Positions 8,273 through 17,892 are shown, counted from the first letter of the stretch. The stretch: DNA of 64,000 nucleotides from Rhodocyclales bacterium GT-UBC (GCA_003583745.1 QXPY01000006.1:62001-126000); one strand, 5' to 3'. Numbers and translations are program-made. The notes: generated from the sequence alone by a model not told the origin.

Positions 8273-9508
8273 TTGGCACGTCGCAGAGTCGTAATTACCG
8301 GTTTGGGCATCGTTAGCCCTGTCGGAAACACCGTCGAAGAAGCTTGGCAGAATCTTCTTGCTGGCCGCTCCGGCATTGCACCCATTACCAAGTTCGATAC
8401 CTCGACTTTTCCCGTGCAATTTGCCGGCGAGGTCAAAAACTTTGACGTTTCACAATATATTTCCGCTAAAGACGCGCGCCGAATGGATGATTTTATTCAT
8501 TTTGGCCTGGCTGCCGGTATGCAGGCCGTTCGGGATGCGGGGTTGGATAAGGAAAATGTCGTTGACCCAGAGCGGGTCGGCGTCGCGATTGGTTCCGGTA
8601 TCGGCGGTTTGCCCTTGATCGAACAGACCAAGGAAGAGTACATCGCAGGTGGCGTGCGCAAGGTTTCACCATTTTTTGTCCCTGGGTCGATCATTAATAT
8701 GATCTCCGGTAATTTGTCGATCGAATTCGGCTTCAAAGGCCCGAATATTGCGCTGGTGACGGCTTGCACTACCGGGACCCATTCGATCGGCGAGGCCGCG
8801 CGTATCATTGAATATGGCGATGCCGATGTGATGGTTGCCGGAGGGGCGGAATCAACCGTTTCACCTCTTGGAATGGGTGGCTTTTGTGCAGCTCGTGCCT
8901 TGTCAACGCGAAATGAGGATCCCGCAACGGCTAGTCGCCCGTGGGACAAGGACCGCGATGGTTTTGTGCTGGGTGAAGGAGCTGGTGTGCTGGTTCTTGA
9001 AGAGCTCGAGCACGCGAAGGCACGTGGTGCAAAAATTTACGCCGAGTTGGCAGGTTATGGCATGAGCGGCGATGCGTATCACATCACTGCACCAAATACA
9101 GATGGCCCGCGGCGTAGTATGCTCAATGCGCTCAAAAACGCCGGTGTGCTACCTGGTGATGTTCAGTATTTGAATGCGCATGGCACCTCGACACCGCTCG
9201 GCGACAAGAATGAAACCGAGGCGATTAAGCAGGCGTTTGGCGAGGCTGCTTATAAGGTTGTAGTTAATTCGACCAAGTCAATGACCGGCCACCTGTTAGG
9301 TGGGGCTGGGGGGATTGAATCGCTGTTTACAGTTTTGGCAATTCATAACCAGATTTCTCCGCCTACGATTAATATCTTTAATCAGGACCCGGAGTGTGAT
9401 CTGGATTACTGTGCAAATTCGGCTCGCCCAATGAAGATCGACGTGGCATTGAAAAACAATTTCGGTTTTGGTGGGACAAACGGATCCTTGGTTTTCAAGC
9501 GTATCTGA
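8273..9508 (+). CDS. fabF: Beta-ketoacyl-ACP synthase II
   Basis: A 411-residue condensing enzyme that elongates acyl-ACP with malonyl-ACP. The catalytic residues are Cys165 (in VTACTTGTH), His303 (in [11 protein letters not shown]) and His340 (in [11 protein letters not shown]). The start chosen is TTG at 8273: it gives the family N terminus [11 protein letters not shown] and has GGAG at 8263-8266 at the right distance. The longer frame from 8246 would begin inside the preceding hairpin. The C terminus [17 protein letters not shown] is complete. It is the last fab gene in the cluster. Confidence 0.96.
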   Translation: MARRRVVITGLGIVSPVGNTVEEAWQNLLAGRSGIAPITKFDTSTFPVQFAGEVKNFDVSQYISAKDARRMDDFIHFGLAAGMQAVRDAGLDKENVVDPERVGVAIGSGIGGLPLIEQTKEEYIAGGVRKVSPFFVPGSIINMISGNLSIEFGFKGPNIALVTACTTGTHSIGEAARIIEYGDADVMVAGGAESTVSPLGMGGFCAARALSTRNEDPATASRPWDKDRDGFVLGEGAGVLVLEELEHAKARGAKIYAELAGYGMSGDAYHITAPNTDGPRRSMLNALKNAGVLPGDVQYLNAHGTSTPLGDKNETEAIKQAFGEAAYKVVVNSTKSMTGHLLGGAGGIESLFTVLAIHNQISPPTINIFNQDPECDLDYCANSARPMKIDVALKNNFGFGGTNGSLVFKRI

Positions 9509-9537
9509 GCCTGCTTAAGATTGCTCGAGATAGAGCG

Positions 9538-9972
9538 GTGCAGCTTCCAATCGTAATTGGGCTGCATCGCTCTTTGTTTTTGGATGTCCTTGTTCTGATA
9601 AACGCCGTTTTGGCACTTGGTGTGGCGTTTATCTGCTTTACCATCCCTGTATTTTCGCTGTTTGTGGGATTTGTCGTTGCGACTGGATATTTGGGATTCA
9701 AAAGCCAAAGATCAGCCTTGATGGCATTGCGTCTTGAGGCTTCTGGCCAGATAAGCGTTATGCAGCGTGGTGATACGGAGTTTGGGCTGGTTGAGCTCTT
9801 ACCAAATGCGACTGTACATCCATGGATGTCGGTGCTGCATTTTAGGTTGTCCTCTGGTGAAATCAGGTCTCTTGTGCTTGTTGTTGGGAAGGTGAGGGGG
9901 CTCGATTTTCGACGCCTGCGTGTGTTCCTTCGCTGGCGGGCTGAGTTTAGTGATTCCCCTTTCGGCGCCTGA
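9538..9972 (+). CDS. Small membrane protein, YgfX/CptA-like
   Basis: A 144-residue protein with a membrane hairpin (two hydrophobic stretches at about residues 13-32 and 36-54) followed by a soluble, beta-rich domain. This layout and the position between fabF and nadB resemble YgfX-like proteins, which in E. coli partner with a SdhE antitoxin-like or flavinylation protein. No SdhE-type gene is next to it. The start is GTG at 9538, with only a weak purine run ahead. The last 26 bases overlap the 3' end of nadB on the other strand. Assignment is by shape and context, not by strong motifs. Confidence 0.6.
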   Translation: MQLPIVIGLHRSLFLDVLVLINAVLALGVAFICFTIPVFSLFVGFVVATGYLGFKSQRSALMALRLEASGQISVMQRGDTEFGLVELLPNATVHPWMSVLHFRLSSGEIRSLVLVVGKVRGLDFRRLRVFLRWRAEFSDSPFGA

Positions 9973-11536
9973 GTATCGTATTTTTGGCGCGATTCGATAT
10001 TTCCGGATAGTCTCGAGAATAGTGTAATCCGCGGCTTTCTTTCCGTTGAAGGGCGCAGCGGACAATCAGATCTGCAGTGAAAACCAGGTTCCTCAGTTCG
10101 ATCAGATCGTGGCTGACGCGAAAATTGGCGTAGAACTCGTCGATTTCACGCATTAGTAGAGCAATGCGGTGTTTTGCGCGTTTCAGGCGTTTGGTCGTGC
10201 GAACGATGCCAACGTAATCCCACATGAACCGACGAAGTTCATCCCAGTTGTGTGAGATGACAACCTCTTCGTCAGCATCGGTAACACGGCTTTCATCCCA
10301 TTTTGGTAGCGATGGAAGCGCTGTTTCCGGCTTGTGCAAGATGTCATTTGCTGCTGCCTCGGAGAAAACAATGCACTCGAGCAGGGAATTGGAGGCAAGG
10401 CGATTTGCGCCGTGCAATCCGGTGCAGGACGCTTCACCAGCAACATACAGGCTATCGAGGTCGGTTCGACCACTAAGGTCGCTGATAATTCCACCACAGG
10501 TGTAATGAGCAGCGGGAACCACTGGGATCGGGTCGCGTGCAATATCGATCCCCAACTCCAGGCAGCGTGCATGGATGTTTGGAAAGTGGTTAAGAATGAA
10601 TTCCTCGCCTTTGTGCGAAATGTCGAGAAATACGCAGTCTACACCGCGTTTTTTCATCTCGAAATCGATGGCGCGGGCGACGATATCGCGTGGTGCCAGT
10701 TCGGCTCGGTCATCATGTTCCGGCATGAAGCGTGTCCCGTCCGGTAGGCGAAGGATGCCTCCCTCGCCTCGAACAGCCTCGGAAATCAGAAATGACTTCG
10801 CTTGAGGATGATAGAGGCAGGTGGGGTGGAATTGAATGAACTCCATGTTGGCGACGCGGCAACCGGCGCGATAGGCCATTGCAATTCCATCGCCCGTGGA
10901 AGTGTCGGGGTTGGTCGTGTAAAGATAGACCTTTCCTGCTCCGCCTGTAGCAATGAGTGTGTTTTGTGCTCCGATGGTGCTTACTTCACCGTTCCGACTG
11001 TTGAGCACATAGGCGCCGAAGCAGCGTTTTTCGCTTGTGCCAAGTTTTTCTCCGGTGATCAGGTCAATCGCAATATGATTTTCAAAAACAGTGATATTCG
11101 GGGTGTTACGAACTTTTTTGGTGAGAGTGTCTTGTACGGCCATCCCGGTGGCGTCGGCGACGTGAATGACGCGGCGGGCGCTGTGGCCGCCTTCCCGTGT
11201 CAGATGGTAGCCTGCGTCGTCCTTGGTGAAGGGTACGCCTTGCTCTATCAGCCATTCGATGGCACGGCGTCCGTTCTCAACGACAAAGCGGGTTGCCGAT
11301 TCATTGTTCAACCAGGCGCCGGCAATGAGCGTGTCCTCGATATGGGCCTCAATCGAGTCGCGGCTATCAAGTACTGCAGCGATTCCGCCTTGCGCCCAGC
11401 CAGAGGCGGAATCTTCAAGGTTACGTTTGCTGATCAGGGCAACCCGGCGATGTTTTGCAAGGCGAAGTGCGGCCGACTGACCGGCAAGCCCGCTGCCGAT
11501 GATAAGGACATCAAAATTCTGCACGGCTGTTCTCAA
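9947..11536 (-). CDS. nadB: L-aspartate oxidase
   Basis: A 529-residue flavoprotein that oxidises L-aspartate to iminoaspartate, the first step of NAD biosynthesis. The FAD dinucleotide fold is at the N terminus ([13 protein letters not shown], about residues 11-23). The succinate-dehydrogenase-like active-site segments [16 protein letters not shown] and the [19 protein letters not shown] motif are all present. The length is close to E. coli NadB (540). It is divergent from rpoE, a conserved arrangement in Betaproteobacteria and Gammaproteobacteria. Neither nadA nor nadC is in this window. Confidence 0.96.
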   Translation of the reverse strand: MRTAVQNFDVLIIGSGLAGQSAALRLAKHRRVALISKRNLEDSASGWAQGGIAAVLDSRDSIEAHIEDTLIAGAWLNNESATRFVVENGRRAIEWLIEQGVPFTKDDAGYHLTREGGHSARRVIHVADATGMAVQDTLTKKVRNTPNITVFENHIAIDLITGEKLGTSEKRCFGAYVLNSRNGEVSTIGAQNTLIATGGAGKVYLYTTNPDTSTGDGIAMAYRAGCRVANMEFIQFHPTCLYHPQAKSFLISEAVRGEGGILRLPDGTRFMPEHDDRAELAPRDIVARAIDFEMKKRGVDCVFLDISHKGEEFILNHFPNIHARCLELGIDIARDPIPVVPAAHYTCGGIISDLSGRTDLDSLYVAGEASCTGLHGANRLASNSLLECIVFSEAAANDILHKPETALPSLPKWDESRVTDADEEVVISHNWDELRRFMWDYVGIVRTTKRLKRAKHRIALLMREIDEFYANFRVSHDLIELRNLVFTADLIVRCALQRKESRGLHYSRDYPEISNRAKNTILRRRKGNH

Positions 11537-11641
11537 GGGGATTGTTTTGCGCGAAATATAGCATGCAGCTCGGTGTTAAACCCGTTACAGAGCGTCACAA
11601 ATATCGATAATTAGTTTTCCGCGAGCAAAAAATTGCTGCGC

Positions 11642-11647
11642 TATACT
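11642..11647 (+). promoter_or_regulatory. Possible -10 element for rpoE
   Basis: TATACT at 11642-11647 lies about 45 bases before the rpoE ATG. No good -35 hexamer is found at 16-18 bases, and no clear sigma-E-type GAACTT element is seen, so this is only a candidate. Confidence 0.3.
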
Positions 11648-11693
11648 CCACCCCATAAACATAGCAATGAATATCCCCAGGGAAATAACAGCC

Positions 11694-12293
11694 ATGAGTG
11701 AGCGCGAAATCGATCAGGCTCTGGTCGAAAGGGCGCAAGGCGGAGATCAATACGCCTTCGACCTGTTGGTGGGCAAATATCAGCGTAAGCTGGGTCGTTT
11801 GTTGTCTCGGTTTATTCGTGATGCGGCTGAAGTCGAAGATGTCTCACAAGAGGCGTTTATCAAGGCTTATCGCGCTTTGCCGTCTTTTCGCGGGGATAGT
11901 GCCTTTTACACCTGGCTGTATCGAATCGGGATCAATACAGCAAAAAACTACCTCGTTTCACAAGGGCGTCGGGCCCCAACGACGACTGAGTTTGATAATG
12001 ACGAGGCAGAGGCATTTGAAGACGCATCGCAATTGCGTGATATCAATACTCCGGAGAGTTTGCTGTTGTCCAAGCAGGTTGGACAAACGGTTAACTCGGC
12101 AATGGATGCACTACCTGAGGAGTTGAGAACAGCGATCGTTCTTCGCGAAATCGAGGGTCTGTCTTATGAGGAGATTGCCAGCATCATGGACTGCCCAATT
12201 GGTACTGTGCGCTCCCGTATCTTTCGTGCGCGTGAGGCGGTTGCGGCCAAGTTGCGTCCCCTGCTCGATGTTGCCCCGGATCGTCGTTGGTAG
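11694..12293 (+). CDS. rpoE: RNA polymerase sigma factor RpoE (ECF, sigma-E)
   Basis: A 199-residue extracytoplasmic-function sigma factor directing transcription of envelope-stress genes. Region 2 is seen as the YQRKLGRLLSRF and DVSQEAFIKAYRAL stretches and region 4 as LREIEGLSYEEIASIMDCP, a helix-turn-helix that reads the -35 element. The ATG at 11694 matches the family start and has AGGGA 10 bases upstream; the longer frame from 11667 lacks a ribosome-binding site. It is followed directly by an rseC-like gene. The usual anti-sigma gene rseA and its partner rseB are not present between them or elsewhere in the window. Confidence 0.94.
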   Translation: MSEREIDQALVERAQGGDQYAFDLLVGKYQRKLGRLLSRFIRDAAEVEDVSQEAFIKAYRALPSFRGDSAFYTWLYRIGINTAKNYLVSQGRRAPTTTEFDNDEAEAFEDASQLRDINTPESLLLSKQVGQTVNSAMDALPEELRTAIVLREIEGLSYEEIASIMDCPIGTVRSRIFRAREAVAAKLRPLLDVAPDRRW

Positions 12294-12295
12294 CC

Positions 12296-12730
12296 GTGGA
12301 TTCCGAGCTTAGTACGGTTCGAGCAACGGTTCGTTCGTTGGATGGGTTTTGTGCAATTGTTGAGATTGAGCAGGGCGGTTGTGGTCGTTGCCACGAAAAA
12401 GGTGGGTGTGGTGGCCAGCACTTGACTCAGGCGTTTTGTAGCGGGCAGAAAACTTATCGGGTCGAAAACTTGATTGGGGCTCGTATTGGAGACCATGTCG
12501 TTGTTGCCGTTGCGGCTGGGGATGTTCGCCGTACTGCCAATCTGGCGTATGGTTTGCCTTTGGTTGCGATGATTTTGGGCGCAATGGCGGGGGCAGTTGT
12601 CGGCTCGGATTTGGGAGCGATTTTTGGTGCTGCGGTTGGATTGCTTGCAGCTTATATCGGGCTTCGTATCTCCATCAAAGGCGGGGCGGGGCGGTTCCTA
12701 GATCGTCCGAAGATTGTATCCAAGTTCTGA
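12296..12730 (+). CDS. rseC: SoxR-reducing / RseC-MucC family membrane protein
   Basis: A 144-residue inner-membrane protein of the RseC/MucC family, whose members modulate sigma-E activity or help to reduce SoxR. The N-terminal soluble part carries a cysteine cluster (GGCGRCHEKGGCGG, about residues 27-40) that could hold a metal or Fe-S centre. Two adjoining membrane helices follow at about residues 79-96 and 99-118. The start is GTG at 12296, three bases after the rpoE stop; TTG at 12287 is possible. The tight link to rpoE supports a role with that sigma factor. Confidence 0.85.
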   Translation: MDSELSTVRATVRSLDGFCAIVEIEQGGCGRCHEKGGCGGQHLTQAFCSGQKTYRVENLIGARIGDHVVVAVAAGDVRRTANLAYGLPLVAMILGAMAGAVVGSDLGAIFGAAVGLLAAYIGLRISIKGGAGRFLDRPKIVSKF

Positions 12731-12841
12731 TTGATCAGGTATGCGCGGCTTATGGGTAGGCTGACCAGCGTACAGTTGAATTGCTTGTTGTGCGATTTTC
12801 TATTTGGTTTGGGATGTTCGTCCGTACGGAGGGCTACATCC

Positions 12842-12934
12842 ATGACAATTAAGCATGTGGCCATCGACTTGCCGATAAGCGCGAGTTCAGGGCTAGCGTT
12901 GTCGTGGTCGATAGATGTACAGACATTGTCCTAG
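12842..12934 (+). CDS. Possible 30-residue micro-ORF
   Basis: An ATG at 12842 opens a 30-codon frame ending in TAG at 12932-12934. GGAGGG at 12828-12833 is a good ribosome-binding site at a slightly long distance. The product starts MTIKHVAIDLP and has no recognised family. Its stop codon lies inside the palindrome at 12928-12942. It may be a leader peptide or chance. Confidence 0.25.
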   Translation: MTIKHVAIDLPISASSGLALSWSIDVQTLS

Positions 12935-12942
12935 TCTAGGAC
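12928..12942. promoter_or_regulatory. Perfect 15-base palindrome, candidate operator
   Basis: GTCCTAG-T-CTAGGAC is a perfect 7-bp inverted repeat around one base. It is too short in the loop to form a hairpin, so binding by a dimeric regulator is more likely than an RNA role. The flanking genes are rseC and the glutaredoxin/lepA group, but no -10/-35 pair is clear around it. Confidence 0.45.
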
Positions 12943-13087
12943 TACGCTTCCAAGTAATGGGGTGATAACGGATGTCAGCTTTGTCGAGCGGCTCAATAAC
13001 TGATTGCTCAATTCCTGAGGGTTGGTAGTCTGAATGTACGCTTTCATCGTTGTGATGTTCAGGCATTTTTTCGCATAAGGAGTGGGG

Positions 13088-13330
13088 GTGGTTGAGCTGA
13101 AGTTGATGAGTCGCGGTTATTGCCATCTCTGCCATGACATGGAAGCGGCTGTTTTGACACTGGTGGACGAGTTCGATCTTTCCCTGGTGGTTCTTGATGT
13201 GGATGCAGACCCAACACTTGAGGCTATCTACGACGAATTGGTCCCTGTTTTGCTACATGGCGAGATCGAACTTTGTCGCTACTTTTTCGATCAGGCTAAA
13301 GTCCGTGAATATTTGGCGGGAATCCGCTAA
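13088..13330 (+). CDS. Glutaredoxin-like protein (DUF836)
   Basis: An 80-residue thioredoxin-fold protein of the glutaredoxin-like DUF836 family. The CHLC motif near residue 12 (in SRGYCHLCHDME) is the redox-active Cys-x2-Cys. The VPVLLHGEIELCR stretch supplies the cis-proline strand. It probably handles thiol-disulfide exchange in the cytosol; partners are unknown. The start is GTG at 13088, with AAGGAG at 13076-13081. The gene commonly sits between the rpoE/mucD group and lepA in Betaproteobacteria. A terminator-like hairpin separates it from lepA. Confidence 0.85.
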   Translation: MVELKLMSRGYCHLCHDMEAAVLTLVDEFDLSLVVLDVDADPTLEAIYDELVPVLLHGEIELCRYFFDQAKVREYLAGIR

Positions 13331-13355
13331 AATTCAGGGTCTTCTGAACAGGGAA

Positions 13356-13379
13356 GGGCGCCGGAAAGCGCCCTTTTTT
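13356..13379 (+). terminator. Terminator-like hairpin just before lepA
   Basis: GGGCGC (13356-13361), a six-base loop and GCGCCC (13368-13373) are followed by TTTTTT. This is a compact intrinsic terminator. Only about ten bases separate the T run from the lepA ATG, which has no Shine-Dalgarno sequence of its own. Confidence 0.75.
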
Positions 13380-13389
13380 ACTCGCATCA

Positions 13390-15180
13390 ATGGATCACAT
13401 CCGCAATTTCTCGATCATCGCCCATATCGATCACGGTAAGTCTACGCTGGCCGATCGGATCATTCATCTCTGCGGCGGACTATCCGACCGTGAAATGGAG
13501 GCGCAGGTACTCGACTCGATGGACATCGAGCGTGAGCGTGGCATCACTATCAAGGCCCAGACGGCAGCGTTGCAATACAAGGCGCGGGACGGCAAGGTCT
13601 ATAACCTCAATTTGATCGACACACCGGGACACGTCGATTTCTCTTACGAGGTCTCGCGTTCTTTATCTGCCTGTGAAGGTGCGTTGCTCGTGGTTGATGC
13701 TTCGCAAGGCGTCGAGGCTCAGACGGTGGCTAACTGCTACACGGCGATTGAACTCGATGTTGAAGTGGTTCCCGTGTTAAACAAAATCGACCTGCCTTCG
13801 GCAGACCCGGATAACGCGCGTCAGGAAATTGAAGATGTGATCGGTATCGATGCGACGGATGCCGTGTTGGCTTCTGCCAAAACGGGTCTGGGGGTTGAGG
13901 ATATTCTCGAGGCAGTTGTGGCCCGCGTTCCTCCACCAAAAGGTGATCCCGAAGCCCCGCTCAAGGCGCTGATTATCGACTCCTGGTTCGATAACTACGT
14001 TGGTGTAGTCATGCTGGTACGGGTAGTTGATGGTGTCATGCGCCCCAAGGACAAGCTGTTTTTCATGGCGACCCAGGCTCAGCAGTTGTGTGAGCAAGTT
14101 GGGGTTTTTTCGCCGAAGTCCGTGCAGAGGAGCGAGTTGCGCGCGGGTGAGGTCGGGTTTGTCATTTCCGGTATCAAAGAGCTGAAGGCAGCTAAGGTAG
14201 GCGATACCATTACAACGGTTGACCGCAAGGCGGTCGAACCCTTGCCGGGCTTCAAGGAAATCAAGCCGCAGGTATTTGCCGGTCTTTATCCCGTCGAGTC
14301 GAATCAGTACGATTCATTGCGTGAGTCTTTGGAGAAACTGAAGCTTAACGATGCCTCGTTGCAATATGAGCCGGAGGTTTCGCAGGCGCTGGGCTTCGGT
14401 TTTCGCTGCGGTTTCCTTGGCTTGCTGCACATGGAGATCGTGCAGGAACGTTTGGAACGCGAGTTTGACCAGGATTTGATCACGACGGCACCGACCGTCG
14501 TATATGAGGTGGTTCAGCGGGATGGAACCGTCATTCAGGTTGAAAATCCGGCGAAATTGCCCGATATCAGCAAAATCGACGAGGTGCGCGAACCCATCAT
14601 TACGGCAACCATATTTGTACCGCAGGATTATTTGGGTAACGTCATTACGCTATGTAATCAGAAGCGGGGTAACCAAGTTGATATGCATTACCACGGTCGG
14701 CAGGTCAAGCTCGTCTATGAGATGCCGATGGCCGAGGTGGTGATGGACTTCTTCGATAAATTGAAGTCCTGTTCAAAGGGGTATGCCTCGCTCGATTATG
14801 ACTTCAAGGAATATCGTTCGGCTGATGTGGTCAAGCTCGATATCCTGATCAACAGCGAGAAGGTCGATGCGCTTTCGTTGATAGTGCACCGTTCGAATTC
14901 GCAATACCGCGGTCGTGAACTGGCTTCCAAGATGCGCGAGTTGATTCCGCGCCAGATGTACGATGTGGCGATTCAGGCTGCCATTGGTTCCCACATCATT
15001 GCGCGTGAAAACGTCAAGGCGATGCGTAAGGATGTGTTAGCCAAGTGTTATGGCGGTGATATCACGCGGAAGAAGAAGCTGCTGGAGAAGCAAAAGGCCG
15101 GGAAAAAGCGGATGAAGCAGGTCGGTAGTGTTGAAATTCCGCAGGAAGCCTTTTTGGCCGTGTTGCGCGTCGATAATTGA
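13390..15180 (+). CDS. lepA: Elongation factor 4 (back-translocating GTPase)
   Basis: A 596-residue translational GTPase related to EF-G that acts on stalled or mistranslocated ribosomes and assists in 30S assembly. The G1 motif [10 protein letters not shown], the DTPGH motif and NKIDLP are visible in the first 130 residues. The C-terminal LepA-specific domain ends with [19 protein letters not shown]. The length equals the family standard (about 599). The ATG at 13390 gives the usual [16 protein letters not shown] start. The stop is followed eight bases later by the lepB ATG, which is the conserved lepA-lepB operon. Confidence 0.97.
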   Translation: MDHIRNFSIIAHIDHGKSTLADRIIHLCGGLSDREMEAQVLDSMDIERERGITIKAQTAALQYKARDGKVYNLNLIDTPGHVDFSYEVSRSLSACEGALLVVDASQGVEAQTVANCYTAIELDVEVVPVLNKIDLPSADPDNARQEIEDVIGIDATDAVLASAKTGLGVEDILEAVVARVPPPKGDPEAPLKALIIDSWFDNYVGVVMLVRVVDGVMRPKDKLFFMATQAQQLCEQVGVFSPKSVQRSELRAGEVGFVISGIKELKAAKVGDTITTVDRKAVEPLPGFKEIKPQVFAGLYPVESNQYDSLRESLEKLKLNDASLQYEPEVSQALGFGFRCGFLGLLHMEIVQERLEREFDQDLITTAPTVVYEVVQRDGTVIQVENPAKLPDISKIDEVREPIITATIFVPQDYLGNVITLCNQKRGNQVDMHYHGRQVKLVYEMPMAEVVMDFFDKLKSCSKGYASLDYDFKEYRSADVVKLDILINSEKVDALSLIVHRSNSQYRGRELASKMRELIPRQMYDVAIQAAIGSHIIARENVKAMRKDVLAKCYGGDITRKKKLLEKQKAGKKRMKQVGSVEIPQEAFLAVLRVDN

Positions 15181-15188
15181 GAGTGACG

Positions 15189-15977
15189 ATGAATTTTGCC
15201 CTGATTCTTTTTGTATTGATGCTGGTGACGGGCGCGCTTTACGCGCTGGATGTTGTGAAGTTCAGAAAGGCCAGGGCAAAAAATGCCAAGGAGCCGCTTT
15301 GGGTCGAATGGGGGGCCAGCTTTTTCCCGGTCATCCTCGTTGTTTTCGTACTGCGGTCGTTTCTTTTCGAGCCATTCAAGATTCCGTCCGGCTCAATGAT
15401 TCCAACCTTGCTTGTTGGCGACTTCATTCTGGTCAATAAATTTACCTACGGCATTCGTTTGCCAGTGATCAACAAGAAGATCATTAGCATTAATGATCCC
15501 CAACGCGGTGACGTGATGGTATTCCGCTACCCCGAGGACCCATCGCTGGATTACATCAAGCGTGTAGTTGGTTTGCCGGGGGATATCGTGGCTTATCAAA
15601 ATAAACGTCTGACTATTAACGGCGAGTCGGTCGAGGTAACGAAGATCGAAGATTTCGAACACCGTGACCGGATGTATTTTTCCGAGCAATACAAGGCGAA
15701 ACTCGGGAGTGTAGAGCATCGTCTGCTGAATGACGTAGATGCGCCGGCTTTTGTGCCGGATGCGTCACGTTTTCCTTTTAGGGAAAACTGCACTTACAAC
15801 GCGCAAGGTGTGGTCTGCAAGGTTCCTCCTGGGCATTATTTCATGATGGGTGATAATCGCGACAACAGCCGTGATAGTCGAGCCTGGGGGTTTGTGCCGG
15901 AAGAGAATATTGTCGGCAAGGCCTTTTTTATCTGGTTGAATCTAAGTGATTTGAGCCGCATTGGCTCTTTCAAGTAG
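15189..15977 (+). CDS. lepB: Signal peptidase I
   Basis: A 262-residue inner-membrane protease that removes signal peptides from exported proteins. Two membrane segments are seen at about residues 2-20 and 45-61. The catalytic Ser69 lies in PSGSM and the general base Lys124 in DYIKRVVGLPGD; the conserved GDNRDNSRDSR box is near residue 220. It is shorter than the E. coli enzyme, as is usual in Betaproteobacteria. The ATG at 15189 is preferred to TTG 15177, which overlaps lepA. DUF4845, rnc and era follow in one run. Confidence 0.96.
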   Translation: MNFALILFVLMLVTGALYALDVVKFRKARAKNAKEPLWVEWGASFFPVILVVFVLRSFLFEPFKIPSGSMIPTLLVGDFILVNKFTYGIRLPVINKKIISINDPQRGDVMVFRYPEDPSLDYIKRVVGLPGDIVAYQNKRLTINGESVEVTKIEDFEHRDRMYFSEQYKAKLGSVEHRLLNDVDAPAFVPDASRFPFRENCTYNAQGVVCKVPPGHYFMMGDNRDNSRDSRAWGFVPEENIVGKAFFIWLNLSDLSRIGSFK

Positions 15978-15985
15978 GGGGGCAA

Positions 15986-16339
15986 ATGGAAAAACAGCGT
16001 GGTGTGGCTTTGTCAGGCCTGTTGTTCTGGTGCATCATTTTGATCGTCGCGGCACTGCTCGGCATGAAGGTGACACCGACAGTAATTGAGTATTTCAAGA
16101 TCAAAAAGGACTGTAAAGCTGTTGTCGCTCAAGTTGGCAAAGATGCAACTGTCGCGGACGTCAAGAAAGCGTTTGAGCGCTTTGCCGATATCGACTTCCT
16201 CGATTTCAAGGCTGATCAGCTTGATATTTCCAAAGAGGGGGGGCAAATAGTCATCTCATTTGCCTATGAAAAACGTATTCCGCTTTTTGCCAATGTCAGT
16301 CTAGTGATTGATTATCAGGGCTCGACCCTTGATCGTTAA
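15986..16339 (+). CDS. DUF4845 membrane protein
   Basis: A 117-residue protein with one N-terminal membrane segment (about residues 10-28) preceded by a short positive end, then a small soluble domain facing the periplasm. It matches the DUF4845 family by its position between lepB and rnc and by its N terminus (RGVALSGLLFW). The family has no established function. It is eight bases from lepB and three bases from rnc, so it is surely co-transcribed with them. The G-rich run before the ATG (TAGGGGGG) is the likely ribosome-binding site. Confidence 0.82.
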   Translation: MEKQRGVALSGLLFWCIILIVAALLGMKVTPTVIEYFKIKKDCKAVVAQVGKDATVADVKKAFERFADIDFLDFKADQLDISKEGGQIVISFAYEKRIPLFANVSLVIDYQGSTLDR

Positions 16340-16342
16340 GGG

Positions 16343-17011
16343 ATGAGTCGTGCTGCGCTGGCCGTTAAGCTCGGCCATGAGTTTGCGGACCAGTCGCTGT
16401 TTCGAACGGCGCTGACCCACCGCAGTTTTGGTTCTCCGCATAACGAGCGCTTGGAGTTCTTAGGGGATAGCGTTCTGAATTGCGCTGTGGCGACGCTTCT
16501 CTTCAAGCGTTTTGGCGACCTGCCAGAGGGAGATTTATCCCGTTTGCGTGCCAATTTGGTCCGGCAGGATGCTTTGCATCAATTGGCGGTGGGGCTGCAA
16601 CTCGGCACCATGCTGCGGTTGGGCGAAGGTGAACTCAAGAGTGGAGGGAGTCAACGTCCCTCGATATTGGCCGATGCGGTGGAAGCCTTGATTGGCGCGA
16701 TTTATCTTGACGCCGGTTTTGAGGTGGCCCATCGCGTGATCGAAGTTCTCTACGCACCTTTGCTTGACGATCTAAAACCCGGGCAAGCGCAGAAAGATGC
16801 TAAAACCCGACTGCAGGAGTGGTTGCAGGGTAGGAAGAAGCCTTTGCCGCGTTATCAATTGTTGGCGGCCAGCGGTGCGGCCCATCAACAGCGTTTCGAG
16901 GTTTCCTGCGAAATTGAAAATCCGCCCTTGCGCACGATCGGTCAGGGCGCCAGTCGGCGTATCGCCGAACAAGTCGCAGCCGAAAATGCACTGAAGGTAC
17001 TGAAAGCATGA
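16343..17011 (+). CDS. rnc: Ribonuclease III
   Basis: A 222-residue double-strand-specific endoribonuclease that processes rRNA precursors and some mRNAs. The catalytic signature [12 protein letters not shown] is at about residues 34-45, and the second acidic site [13 protein letters not shown] at about 112-124. A double-stranded-RNA-binding domain fills the C-terminal third (from [11 protein letters not shown] to the end). The start ATG is three bases after the DUF4845 stop, and the stop overlaps era by four bases (ATGA). Confidence 0.97.
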   Translation: MSRAALAVKLGHEFADQSLFRTALTHRSFGSPHNERLEFLGDSVLNCAVATLLFKRFGDLPEGDLSRLRANLVRQDALHQLAVGLQLGTMLRLGEGELKSGGSQRPSILADAVEALIGAIYLDAGFEVAHRVIEVLYAPLLDDLKPGQAQKDAKTRLQEWLQGRKKPLPRYQLLAASGAAHQQRFEVSCEIENPPLRTIGQGASRRIAEQVAAENALKVLKA

Positions 17012-17892
17012 AAAAAATCCGCTCCGGCTACATTGCCATTGTTGGTCGTCCCAATGTCGGTAAATCGACCCTGTTGAATCGCCTGATCGGCGAGAAGATC
17101 AGCATTGTCTCGCGCAAGGCACAGACGACCCGGCATCGGATTACAGGCATCCTGACCAAGGACGATGCCCAGTTTGTATTCGTCGATACCCCCGGCTTTC
17201 AGACCAAGTTTTCGAATGCGCTCAATCGCGCCATGAATCGCGGCGTGACGACCACGCTCAGCGATGTCGATGTCGTGTTGTTCGTTGTTGAAGCCGGGCG
17301 TTTTGATGACAAGGATCGGGCCGTGGTCAAGCTCTTGCCGACCGATCGTCCGGTGATTCTGGTCATCAACAAGACCGATCAGTTGAAGGATCGTGCTGCC
17401 TTATTGCCTTTCCTGGCTACCGTTTCTGCCGAGCATGATTTCGCTGCCGTAGTTCCGGTCAGCGCGACCAAGGGGCGCCAGACCGAGGATCTGCTGACAG
17501 AGGCTCGCAAGCATCTGCCCAACGAGGGGTTGATGTTCCCCGAGGATGAGCTGACCGATAAAAGTGAGCGCTTTCTGGCTTCGGAATACATCCGTGAAAA
17601 GCTGTTCCGCCTGCTTGGCGACGAGTTGCCTTATGCCACCACGGTGGAAATCGAGAAATTCGAAGTCGAAGGCAATCTGCGGCGTATTTTTGCGGCCATT
17701 GTTGTCGATCGCGAAGGTCACAAGGCGATTGTCATCGGCAAGGGCGGCGAGTCGCTCAAGCGCATTGCCAGCGAAGCGCGCCAGGACATGGAACGGCTTT
17801 TCGACGGCAAGGTTTACCTTGAGGTTTGGGTCAAGGTGAAATCGGGCTGGACCGATGATGCCCGCCTGCTGAAGAGTCTCGGCTACGAATGA
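17008..17892 (+). CDS. era: GTPase Era
   Basis: A 294-residue GTPase that binds 16S rRNA and helps mature the 30S subunit. The G1 loop GRPNVGKST is at about residues 13-21, DTPG follows near 61-64, and NKTD near 121-124. A C-terminal KH RNA-binding domain carries the [15 protein letters not shown] motif. It overlaps rnc (upstream) and recO (downstream) by four bases each, the standard rnc-era-recO arrangement. Confidence 0.98.
   Translation: MKKIRSGYIAIVGRPNVGKSTLLNRLIGEKISIVSRKAQTTRHRITGILTKDDAQFVFVDTPGFQTKFSNALNRAMNRGVTTTLSDVDVVLFVVEAGRFDDKDRAVVKLLPTDRPVILVINKTDQLKDRAALLPFLATVSAEHDFAAVVPVSATKGRQTEDLLTEARKHLPNEGLMFPEDELTDKSERFLASEYIREKLFRLLGDELPYATTVEIEKFEVEGNLRRIFAAIVVDREGHKAIVIGKGGESLKRIASEARQDMERLFDGKVYLEVWVKVKSGWTDDARLLKSLGYE

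Larger units (their letters stand above)
12731..13087 (+). other. Gene-poor stretch between rseC and the glutaredoxin-like gene
   Basis: This 357-base stretch lies where many relatives carry rseA/rseB/mucD-type genes. No protein remnant of those was recognised in any frame. It holds a 10-bp palindrome (TCCGTACGGA, 12821-12830), a 30-codon ORF at 12842-12934 preceded by GGAGGG, and a 15-base palindrome at 12928-12942. Confidence 0.6.

Noticed and set aside
12731..12934. A 67-codon frame after rseC as a possible truncated anti-sigma gene
   Set aside because: No membrane segment or RseA-like zinc/anti-sigma motif is seen, and the frame has no own ribosome-binding site at its start.
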